From assembly GCA_900754615.1 (NCBI GenBank), contig CAAEDN010000052.1, forward strand, positions 1-21,624: DNA of 21,624 bases, written 5' to 3'. Each line of letters opens with the position of its first letter. Position 1 is the first letter of the stretch. The position numbers and the translations under genes were made by a program. Below the pieces are notes generated by a model. That model was not told the origin of the DNA, did no database searches, and saw only the letters and a program-made list of their open reading frames with translations. Shown here piece after piece: positions 14,878-21,166 of the stretch. The DNA comes from an uncultured Holdemanella sp. (lineage in GTDB: Bacteria > Bacillota_I > Bacilli_A > Erysipelotrichales > Erysipelotrichaceae).

Positions 14878-15288
14878 ATGATTAAACCAATAATGAAAGA
14901 TGAAGCTTTCTTAGCTATTAAGTCAGCTCCAGCCACAAAAATGGATACACAAGTAGCTCAAGATTTAAAAGATACATTACAAGCTTATAGTAATCAATGT
15001 GTAGGCATGGCAGCCAATATGATTGGTGTTTCTAAAAATATTATTATCTTTGCGATTGGACCGGCACAAGTTGTTATGTATAATCCAAAAATCACGAAGA
15101 AATCTAGACCTTATAAAGTCAAAGAAGGTTGTTTATCACTAGAAGGTGAAAGAAATACAACGCGTTATGAAAATATTACTGTTGAATATCAAGATGAATC
15201 TTTTAAAAAATGCAAACAAGCCTATTCTGGTTTTGTAGCCCAAATCATTCAACATGAAATTGATCACTGCAATGGTATCATCATTTAA
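14878..15288 (+). CDS. def: Peptide deformylase, short variant
   Basis: Removes the N-formyl group from nascent proteins using a bound metal. The protein has 136 residues. Metal ligands are C85 in EGCLSLEG and H126/H130 in QHEIDH, with E127 as the catalytic acid. Motif 1, normally GxGxAAxQ, reads VGMAANMIG (42-50): the glutamine that steadies the transition state is M48. This form recurs, as I recall, in short deformylases of gut Bacillota, so it may be a family trait and not a lesion. ATG 14878 is preceded by AAGAGG at six bases; a start at 14827 would lie before the promoter. A good terminator follows. It may be a second deformylase beside a canonical one elsewhere. Confidence 0.88.
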   Translation: MIKPIMKDEAFLAIKSAPATKMDTQVAQDLKDTLQAYSNQCVGMAANMIGVSKNIIIFAIGPAQVVMYNPKITKKSRPYKVKEGCLSLEGERNTTRYENITVEYQDESFKKCKQAYSGFVAQIIQHEIDHCNGIII

Positions 15289-15301
15289 AAAAGCATTTAA
15301 T

Positions 15302-15326
15302 AAAGCCAGGAAAAACCTGGCTTTTT
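15302..15326 (+). terminator. Terminator of def
   Basis: AAAGCCAGG (15302-15310) and CCTGGCTTT (15316-15324) form a perfect 9-bp stem with an AAAAA loop, ending in five T residues. It starts 14 bases after the stop codon and closes the conserved gene block before the insertion element. Confidence 0.9.
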
Positions 15327-15371
15327 GAACATATAAAATTAGGAATATATAAAACTGGATAGGGATAAATC

Positions 15372-15435
15372 AACCTTTAAAAGCCATAGGGATTTTTGCT
15401 TTTAGAAAGTAATAACCTTTAAACACTTGTAGGGT
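15372..15435 (+). repeat. Direct repeats at the left end of the element
   Basis: AACCTTTAAA occurs at 15372-15381 and again at 15414-15423, 42 bases apart, each followed by a TAGGG motif after a short gap. A third copy lies near the right end (17539-17556: CCTTTAAACACTCATAGG). Such spaced repeats could be transposase binding sites. Confidence 0.5.
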
Positions 15436-15443
15436 GAATTTCT

Positions 15444-15534
15444 CTATCTTTTTTGTTACAGTATTTTTAGAAGGATTGGACATAAAATAAAAAAAGATAG
15501 AAATCCCAACCGTCCAAAGTTTGTGATTTCTATC
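15444..15534 (+). promoter_or_regulatory. Leader with two mutually exclusive hairpins
   Basis: CTATCTTTTTT (15444-15454) is a perfect complement of AAAAAAGATAG (15490-15500). The second arm also overlaps GATAGAAATC (15496-15505), a perfect complement of GATTTCTATC (15525-15534). Only one of the two hairpins can form at a time. The region lies directly before the zinc-ribbon gene, which lacks a clear ribosome site, so an attenuator-like role is possible. The pairing is seen; the function is a guess. Confidence 0.45.
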
Positions 15535-15553
15535 CGTCCTCTAAGACAATATT

Positions 15554-16084
15554 ATGATACTGAAAATGACCAACGACTTCAACATGATTTTGAATGAAAA
15601 TGATTATCAGGCTTTTGTTGCTTCGATTGATCTACTTTCTTTACATTGTCCTGCTTGCGGTGCCGTTGGTCTTTTTATCTTATATGGACACTACAAAAGA
15701 TTTGTGATTATTGATGATATTTCCAATGGTGATTGTAAGATTCAAATTCCTGTTCAACGTATCCAATGTACTCAATGTAAATCCACTCATGCCTTGCTTC
15801 CAACTAATTTTGTTCCTTATACTCAGTTCACTTATCTTTTCATTTACTATATTGTCACACTTGATGAGAATGACGATTTGATCACTTCTTTCGAAGTTGC
15901 TCTACAAACAATTCGCAAAGTTAAAGCTCGTGTGATTGCTTTTTGGGATTCATTGTTCCCGGACTGGAGAAATTTCAAACAGGATGACTTAAAAATAGAA
16001 TCTTTAAAGCGTCATGATATTCTATTTGGATCTACTAGAAGCTATTGTAAACTTTGTGTACTACCAACAGAGGCGCAACTCTGA
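15554..16084 (+). CDS. Zinc-ribbon protein, DUF6431-like, element-associated
   Basis: A 176-residue protein whose first half carries a four-cysteine zinc ribbon: C32 and C35 in CPACG, C72 and C75 in CTQCKSTHALLP. The pattern of two CxxC pairs followed by THALLP and a VPY segment recalls the DUF6431 domain, which I remember beside transposases in Bacillota. The second half (about 95-150) is helical and could be a helix-turn-helix. The end, RSYCKLCVLPT, carries two further cysteines. The start is uncertain: ATG 15554, 15566 and 15584 are all in frame and none has a good ribosome site. It lies 51 bases before the transposase on the same strand, so it may help or regulate transposition. No catalytic motif is seen. 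Confidence 0.65.
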   Translation: MILKMTNDFNMILNENDYQAFVASIDLLSLHCPACGAVGLFILYGHYKRFVIIDDISNGDCKIQIPVQRIQCTQCKSTHALLPTNFVPYTQFTYLFIYYIVTLDENDDLITSFEVALQTIRKVKARVIAFWDSLFPDWRNFKQDDLKIESLKRHDILFGSTRSYCKLCVLPTEAQL

Positions 16085-16135
16085 TTCTGATTTCTTCTGA
16101 TATTATGTCATTGAAATTAGAGGGGAGATGATCTT

Positions 16136-17316
16136 ATGATCGAAAATGATGCTTTCAAACTGTTGTTAAACAATATATTTCACCTGAATCCTGATGATAT
16201 TGCCAATATTGTCTGTACTACGTTCAATAAGATGATGGTTCTTCTTGTTACACTTGCAGATAAACATCAGGCCTGTCCTTACTGTGGGTTTACTGCGCCC
16301 AAAATCAAGGAATATGTAACCAAGGAGATCACTCATTCAGCTCTTACCACACAGAAATGCATAATAAAATACAGGGCACGTCGCTACAAATGTCCATGTT
16401 GTGGAAAGACCTATTATGAATTCAATCCTTTTGTCTTCAAATCCGAAAAGAGTAAATATGTCTGTGTCCTGCTTGATTTTAAAAAACAGATTCCCGTTGA
16501 TGTTCTGCCGAACCGTAAAAAGAAATTTCTTTTAAACTATTTTCAAAAGATCCCTTTAGAAGAACGGAAAAAGGTAAAATACGCCTGTTCAGACATGTAT
16601 GAAGTGTATCAGGATGTTGTACATAAGGTGTTTCCCAACTGTATCTGCCTGTTGGATTATTTCCATCTTTCACAAGATTTCCACAAAAAAATGAATGAAG
16701 TACGTATTAAAGTCATGAAAGGGTACAAAGATGACAAGGATTCAGATGAATATTATCTTCTCAAAAAAAAAACTGGCTGTTATTCAAAAATCCAGAGGAT
16801 GAAGATAAATATGGAAGACTGTTTGATGTAGAACGTGAGCGTAAATACAACTCTCATTTTAAAAGCTATATGAACTACTCCGATTTAAGAAAGAAAATTC
16901 TCGAAATCAATAATGATCTAACTATTTGTTACTCATTAAAACTAGAACTTGTAGACTTCTATTCAAAATCTACTATCGACAATGCGAAAGTAAATCTTGA
17001 AAATCTGATTCGTAGCTGCATTGATACAAACATTGAAGAAATGATTGCCTTTTCTAACAATCTGATCAACTGGAAACAGGAGATCATCAATTCATTTACG
17101 ATTGTAGGTACTGAATATAAAGTTGAAGCAGACAAAGGCCAGGTGGTGATCTGCAATAAAAAAGTAAATAATGCGATCATTGAGAATCGAAACAAAATCA
17201 TCAAATGTATCAAGAACAATGCCAACGGCTACACCAACTGGCTTCGCTTCCGTAACCGCGTAATGTATGTACTCGATCCAAACGCAATATTCAGCCTGGA
17301 GCCAAAGGAGAAATAA
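16136..17316 (+). pseudogene. ISL3-family transposase, deleted and frameshifted
   Basis: The first part (16136-16831) has the N-terminal zinc finger (CPYCG at 47-51, CPCCG at 86-90), the RNase H-like segment KSKYVCVLLDF, the second catalytic aspartate in CSDMYEVY (D153) and CLLDYFHLS. Between FNPFVF and KSEKSKY the helix-turn-helix region and the first catalytic aspartate expected in ISL3 transposases are missing, an in-frame deletion of perhaps 80-100 residues. At a run of ten A (16763-16772) the frame changes: the -1 frame continues as NWLLFKNPEDEDKYGRLF and runs to 17316, giving the normal C-terminus with NNAIIENRN, NANGYTNW and RFRNR. Joined, the product would be about 393 residues. GGGGAG precedes the ATG. 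The long A run could allow slippage, but the missing catalytic residue argues that the gene is dead. Confidence 0.8.
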
Positions 17317-17318
17317 TC

Positions 17319-17432
17319 ATGAATGCACAGGAAATTATCGAATTGATCGAATACTTCAGAAATCTTCAAGACAATGAAATGAAATTTGAAATTGAAGAAT
17401 TACGAGGATACATTGACATAAGATTCGAATAA
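17319..17432 (+). CDS. 37-residue acidic small protein after the transposase
   Basis: A short ORF starting two bases after the transposase stop, with AAAGGAG eight bases before its ATG, one of the best ribosome sites in the element. The product begins MNAQEIIELIEYF and ends RGYIDIRFE; it is rich in Glu and Ile and probably forms one amphipathic helix. There is no signal peptide or membrane segment. Its spacing suggests translational coupling to the transposase C-terminal frame. I know of no family. Its last bases form one arm of an 11-bp inverted repeat. It may be a genuine small IS protein or a chance ORF. Confidence 0.45.
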   Translation: MNAQEIIELIEYFRNLQDNEMKFEIEELRGYIDIRFE

Positions 17433-17476
17433 TTATATGACAAGTTAACAGAATACATTGATTTGAATTATTCGAA
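17424..17476. repeat. 11-bp inverted repeat behind the transposase
   Basis: TTCGAATAATT (17424-17434) and AATTATTCGAA (17466-17476) are perfect complements separated by 31 bases. The left arm overlaps the end of the 37-residue ORF. There is no T tail, so it is not a plain terminator; it may be a subterminal structure of the element. Confidence 0.55.
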
Positions 17477-17736
17477 CTCAAATCACCCATTATAAAAGAG
17501 CAGAGATTTTCAATATCTCTGCCCCCCTAGTTAATAATCCTTTAAACACTCATAGGTTTTTCAACCCTACGATTCTTGAAGCCAACTTTTAGTCGACCCT
17601 ATCTAATTGCGGATTACCCTTTTCTTTTTCATCTGTAGTGATATTTGAGTTGAATAATGTTTCGTATTATCTTAAGTTTAATCTAGCTAAATAATGTTCC
17701 AAACGGTGAGATTACTTCATTTTTTCAATCAATTTA
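17433..17736. other. Gene-free stretch at the right end of the element
   Basis: Besides the inverted repeat at 17424-17476 it holds a hairpin, GCAGAGAT (17500-17507) with ATCTCTGC (17515-17522), followed on the plus strand by a run of C and on the minus strand by TCTTTT, so it might end minus-strand transcripts from the lipoprotein side. The direct-repeat copy CCTTTAAACACT lies at 17539 and the tentative element end at 17597-17603. I see nothing coding between 17604 and 17736, and no clear terminator for the lipoprotein gene next to its stop. Confidence 0.5.
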
Positions 17737-18450
17737 TTAGTACGTTAAAAAATCAATTACTTGAGGTGCTTCTGATGTTCCAGTCACATGGGCTTCACAA
17801 TCACATTCTATTTTCTCGCCATTTTCATTTTTAACAGTTGCTTTAGCTTTTAAATACCAAGTGTTTTCATCCACTGCTTCTTTAGCTAAAGCACCAGTTA
17901 TGTAATGAAGTTTAAATCCATTAGGATATTGTGTTTTACCATAATCTTGTACAGCATTCCATGCTGAAGCTAAATCTAATTTTGCGATTAATGCTTTAGT
18001 CCTCATACTTCTTTGTTGTTCAGCATCAATGGAATCCTGTGTTTGAATAGTAAGTGTTACATGCTTTGAATTTGGATCAATACCTGATAATTCTGTTATA
18101 ATCCAACCATCCATAAATTCACTAGATGGATCTAAAAATTCATATTCAGATGTACAATCAGATCCATTTTTATATTGATAAAATACTTGATATCCGGTAT
18201 CTCTAATTGCTTGGATAGAATCTTTTAGATTAGTATAAGCATATTGCTCAAACATCTCTTTTGCTTCATCTTCTTCTTTCTTTGCTTCTTTCTTTGCTTC
18301 TTTCTTTGCTTCTTTCTTTTCTTTTTCCTCTGCTTCTTTTTGTTTAGCTTCTTCTTGTTTTATTTTTTCCTCTTCTGCATCATTATTTGAGCATGCAGTC
18401 ATTGGAAAAAACATACAAAAGCACGCTAAAAAAACTATTATTTTTTTCAC
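17737..18450 (-). CDS. Lipoprotein with charged coiled coil
   Basis: A 237-residue secreted protein. A short signal peptide ends in the lipobox FPMTAC, so C20 should be lipidated and hold the protein on the outer face of the membrane. Residues 24-66 are almost only Glu, Lys and Ala and form a charged helix or coiled coil, including KEAK units coded by a perfect 12-bp tandem repeat. The C-terminal domain (about 68-237) has alternating strands and an ECDCEAHV segment and resembles no family that I can name. The start codon is GTG, with GGGAGG seven bases upstream; the promoter TTGAAT-16-TATAAT lies just ahead. It stands alone between two transposase remnants. The charged helix may span the cell wall as a spacer. 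Confidence 0.8.
   Translation of the reverse strand: MKKIIVFLACFCMFFPMTACSNNDAEEEKIKQEEAKQKEAEEKEKKEAKKEAKKEAKKEEDEAKEMFEQYAYTNLKDSIQAIRDTGYQVFYQYKNGSDCTSEYEFLDPSSEFMDGWIITELSGIDPNSKHVTLTIQTQDSIDAEQQRSMRTKALIAKLDLASAWNAVQDYGKTQYPNGFKLHYITGALAKEAVDENTWYLKAKATVKNENGEKIECDCEAHVTGTSEAPQVIDFLTY
18274..18321 (-). repeat. 12-bp tandem repeat in the lipoprotein gene
   Basis: The plus-strand unit TTCTTTCTTTGC is repeated perfectly at 18274-18285, 18286-18297 and 18298-18309, with a fourth copy (18310-18321) differing at one base. Being a multiple of three, it lengthens or shortens the KEAK helix without breaking the frame. Confidence 0.85.
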
Positions 18451-18476
18451 ATGAAAGCCCTCCCACTAATATAACC

Positions 18477-18504
18477 ATTATATAATATTTTTGCTTATAT
18501 TCAA
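18477..18504 (-). promoter_or_regulatory. Promoter of the lipoprotein gene
   Basis: TTGAAT (18504-18499) and TATAAT (18482-18477) on the minus strand are 16 bases apart. The predicted start near 18470 leaves a leader of about 20 bases that includes the GGGAGG site. Confidence 0.65.
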
Positions 18505-18530
18505 GAAATAAAAAGACTATATAAGAATAC

Positions 18531-18611
18531 CAGGGTCTAGCTCTGCTGTAGATTACTTGGGGCAGAGTGCTAGGCAGCTAAACAATCGCTCCAAAGTATT
18601 TTTGGTTTTTT
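18531..18611 (+). other. GC-rich structured block followed by T run
   Basis: In very AT-rich surroundings, CTAGCTCTGC (18537-18546) pairs with GCAGA and GCTAG (18562-18566 and 18569-18573) over a two-base bulge, with a 15-base loop. Downstream, CCAAA (18591-18595) pairs with TTTGG (18601-18605), followed by seven T residues. This has the outline of a small RNA with a weak terminator, but no good promoter is seen upstream; it might instead be a fragment of a lost element. The rest of the 18451-18759 gap, beyond the lipoprotein promoter, shows nothing convincing. Confidence 0.35.
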
Positions 18612-18759
18612 TAGTGCCAGTAGCTATATATTTGTTGATTTTCAAGAGGATAAATATACGCTATTATAGAAATATAAGATTATTGTTGTACATTTATGTT
18701 CTTCATTCAAATATAAATGTCTTTCAGGATTATATGAATGAAACTCGGATTATTTTGTT

Positions 18760-18972
18760 TTGAAACGCACCTTTAATTACTGTTTTATCATTTCAAAAGA
18801 CACAGGAGTAATTACTGTAGAACAGAAAAGAATCAACAATGCACTGATGGAGAATCGTAACGCAATCATCAAATTAGTTACAAAAGCTGCCAATGGTTAT
18901 CGCAACTGGGAACGGTTCAGAAACAGATGCATGCTGGTCTTAGAAAAAGGTATTGATTTTGAAATCCTCTAA
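18760..18972 (+). pseudogene. C-terminal fragment of an ISL3-type transposase
   Basis: Only the last 60 or so residues of a transposase remain: NNALMENRN, AANGYRNW and RFRNRCMLVL match the C-terminus of the transposase about 1.6 kb to the left, with clear divergence between the two, so this is a separate older copy and not a duplication. The first residues (MKRTFNYC) are probably not original. After LEKG the frame enters sequence that is the antisense of the kinase gene, which marks the junction at roughly 18945-18960. No catalytic residues remain. Confidence 0.75.
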
Positions 18973-20334
18973 ATATAAAGGTTTACTGATATGCCCATTC
19001 ATACCAGCCTTGTGACATTTCTGTACATCTTGCATATACGCATTGGCACTCATCGCAAGGATTGGAATCTTTTTATCTTTTTTTCGAATTTGTAAAGTGG
19101 CCTCATACCCATCCATAATAGGCATCATAAGATCCATTAGAACCAAATCTAAATCCTGAATTTGATTAAACTGTTCTACAGCCTCTTTACCATTTTTAGC
19201 CTTATACACAATGGCCCCTTCACTTTGAAGCATGAACTCAATCACTTCCATATTGATATCATTATCTTCCACGACAAGTATAGATAGATTTTCAGTGGAC
19301 ACTGTTTTTGGCTTTAATGATTCAGTCTTTATAGGATTTTCATCCATTTCTAATGGAATGCAAACGATAAATTTGGTTCCCACATTCTCTTGACTCTTTA
19401 CTTCAATGGACCCATTCATCTTCTTTATAAGTTCATGCACAATACTCATACCTAAACCAACGCCATCTATACGTGTATTTTTCTGAACAAAAGGTTTGAA
19501 TAATTTATCCTGAATGAATTCTTCACTCATTCCTATTCCTGTATCTTCGACAACAAATTCAAAACAATCTGCTTTTTCTTTAACAGACAAATACACTTTA
19601 CCGCACGATTTATTATATTTGATCGCATTACTTAAAAGATTCAACAAGACTTTTTCAATATGTGTAGGACTACCCATCAAATGATCATGTTCTATTTGAG
19701 TCTTCATAAACAATTCAATCTTATAATTCGATGCCTGCAGATCAATAATAGTTTGAACCCTACCTAATAATTGATTTAATTCAAACGATTTATTTTCCAA
19801 CACGACCGAATCTATATCTAATGTTCGAATATCTAAAATATCATTTACCAAAGACAACAAGTGCGTACTCGATATCCACATCTTATCATAGGCATCTTTG
19901 ATACGTTGTTTGTCGTCACCACATCTTTGAATCACTTGAAGCATTCCAATAATGCCATTGATTGGCGTACGAATATCATGACTCATACTTGCCAAGAAAC
20001 GCATCTTAACTTGATTGGCTTTTGTTTCATTTTCCAAGGCTAATTGAAGCTTTCGATTCATATCAAAATAACGCTCTGTATCATGGCAACGACGAACTTG
20101 TTCTTCTTCGAAGATTCTCTCATAATATGCATTTTTTCTTTCCAATGCCAAAATTATAACATCCGAATCATGAATAACTTTGCCATATTTATATCGAGAA
20201 GATTCAACCATCAAGCCTAAACGAATCTCATTCGGATGTTTACTCATATATAAATTCATATATTGTAAGATGCCTTTGACTTGATCAAACATCTTCTGCT
20301 CTAATATAATAATCAAATAAAGCAATGCAAGCAT
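18940..20334 (-). CDS. Hybrid histidine kinase with receiver, C-terminus cut short
   Basis: A cytoplasmic hybrid kinase of up to 464 residues. In order: a helical linker, the dimerisation box with H119 in SMSHDIRTPINGI, the ATPase with N235 in LLSNAIKY, D264 in EDTGIGM, KLFKPF and GVGLGMSIV, then a receiver with the acidic pair E356/D357, phospho-acceptor D401 in MDLMMPIMDG, the SAN segment and K451 in SKPLYLED. Every catalytic residue is present. The end is abnormal: after LYLED the last receiver helix is replaced by a few residues read from the adjacent transposase fragment. The N-terminus overlaps the upstream TPR gene in the +1 frame and continues its helical pattern, so both are probably parts of one protein of about 700 residues. 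No membrane segment is convincing. A separate start at ATG 20292, overlapping the TPR stop, is the alternative. Confidence 0.75.
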   Translation of the reverse strand: MLALLYLIIILEQKMFDQVKGILQYMNLYMSKHPNEIRLGLMVESSRYKYGKVIHDSDVIILALERKNAYYERIFEEEQVRRCHDTERYFDMNRKLQLALENETKANQVKMRFLASMSHDIRTPINGIIGMLQVIQRCGDDKQRIKDAYDKMWISSTHLLSLVNDILDIRTLDIDSVVLENKSFELNQLLGRVQTIIDLQASNYKIELFMKTQIEHDHLMGSPTHIEKVLLNLLSNAIKYNKSCGKVYLSVKEKADCFEFVVEDTGIGMSEEFIQDKLFKPFVQKNTRIDGVGLGMSIVHELIKKMNGSIEVKSQENVGTKFIVCIPLEMDENPIKTESLKPKTVSTENLSILVVEDNDINMEVIEFMLQSEGAIVYKAKNGKEAVEQFNQIQDLDLVLMDLMMPIMDGYEATLQIRKKDKKIPILAMSANAYMQDVQKCHKAGMNGHISKPLYLEDFKINTFF

Positions 20335-21043
20335 CGATATATTCTACTGCATACATAGTCTCAATACGTTTTTCAAGTTCATCAGCACATCTTTTTAATT
20401 CAAAATCCATACCGGATTTACTAAATAATTCAATACCACAATTCAAATAATCTTCTAAAATAATATGTTTACCATCATGCTCATCTAAACCCCTATAAAA
20501 GGCTTCTAGAGCCTTATCCACTTGATTTAGGCTATTGTAAATCAAAGCTAAATTCAAATATACATAGGCACCCATATCTTCAACACAACATGACATGTAT
20601 TCTTTGGCTTTTAAAATACTATCTAAAGCCTCTTCATACTTTTCCTGCTTTACATATGTAATTGAAATATTATTGTATTCATAACAATAATGTCCAACAT
20701 CCTCATGTTCCATGGCAATCTGTAAAGCTTTTTCATAATAATAACGACTTGAAACATTTGCCCCATCATAATAGAGCATAACTCCCATTAAATTGAATGC
20801 AGAAATAAGTTCTCTTACAAACGGCATGCTTTGATACTGCAAAATGATGGGTTCAATAATCTCTTTTGCCTTATTAAAATTTCCTTCATAATAATAAGTC
20901 ATGCCCAAATAAAAGGTAGCCGCAACCCTAACTTCTAAATCATTTGATCTTTCATTTAATACATCACGATAAAAGTTTTCCTGCTCACTTAACTTTAGTT
21001 TTCCAACACCTTCTACTTCTTTCACTAATTCTTGATACTTCAT
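20285..21043 (-). CDS. TPR-repeat sensor half of the hybrid kinase
   Basis: A 252-residue helical protein of tetratricopeptide-like repeats: visible units include FYLGMTYYYEGNFNKAKEII, the YYEKALQIA segment, ITYVKQEKYEEALDSI and YNSLNQVDKALEAFYRGL. TPR arrays commonly form the input part of cytoplasmic kinases and cyclases in Bacillota. It ends at TGA (20287-20285), but a +1 shift at GTTTGA carries translation into the kinase, whose first 60 residues look like further TPR helices. ATG 21043 has AGGTGA five bases upstream; a GTG three codons earlier is possible. The IS200/IS605 end hairpin begins 37 bases upstream of this start, so the native promoter may have been displaced; no good promoter is visible. 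Confidence 0.7.
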   Translation of the reverse strand: MKYQELVKEVEGVGKLKLSEQENFYRDVLNERSNDLEVRVAATFYLGMTYYYEGNFNKAKEIIEPIILQYQSMPFVRELISAFNLMGVMLYYDGANVSSRYYYEKALQIAMEHEDVGHYCYEYNNISITYVKQEKYEEALDSILKAKEYMSCCVEDMGAYVYLNLALIYNSLNQVDKALEAFYRGLDEHDGKHIILEDYLNCGIELFSKSGMDFELKRCADELEKRIETMYAVEYIDACIALFDYYIRAEDV

Positions 21044-21079
21044 AATCTTCACCTAGGTTAAATTTATCACGAATGAATA

Positions 21080-21107
21080 AAAACTACGTCTAAAAAGGCG
21101 TGGTTTT
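21080..21107 (-). repeat. Subterminal hairpin of an IS200/IS605 element
   Basis: AAAACTACG (21080-21088) and CGTGGTTTT (21099-21107) form a 9-bp stem with one wobble pair, located beyond the 3' end of the tnpA frame. IS200/IS605 elements lack terminal inverted repeats and are recognised through such hairpins near their ends, so the element probably ends close by. Confidence 0.6.
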
Positions 21108-21166
21108 CTCTGCGGCTATAAGCCTTTACTACCAGCTCGCGTCTCAAGGCGCTGCTTTCACTTCGC

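Larger units (their letters stand above)
15358..17603 (+). mobile_element. Decayed ISL3-type element (tentative ends)
   Basis: The block contains a zinc-ribbon gene, a damaged ISL3-family transposase and a short downstream ORF, all on the plus strand. GATAGGG (15358-15364) and CCCTATC (17597-17603) are the best inverted pair that I can find around it; similarity inside them is weak and I see no 8-base target duplication, so the ends are uncertain. Near both ends the sequence CCTTTAAACACT followed by TAGG occurs in direct orientation (15416 and 17539), with a further variant at 15374. Codon use is less AT-skewed than in the host genes, which fits recent arrival. Confidence 0.5.

Noticed and set aside
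14814..14936. An N-terminal extension of the HAD protein with a hydrophobic stretch.
   Set aside because: The bases hold both divergent promoters and the start of def, and the family N-terminus begins at ATG 14813.
18274..18321. CRISPR-like or regulatory repeats.
   Set aside because: The units are contiguous 12-mers without spacers and lie in frame within a coding region.
18557..18763. A 68-residue ORF on the plus strand starting with TTG.
   Set aside because: No ribosome site, no recognisable domain, and it runs through the folded GC-rich block and AT-rich filler.
20285..20300. A programmed +1 frameshift like that of prfB.
   Set aside because: GTT TGA resembles CTT TGA, but there is no upstream Shine-Dalgarno-like stimulator and Val-tRNA would re-pair poorly on TTT. 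A mutation is simpler.
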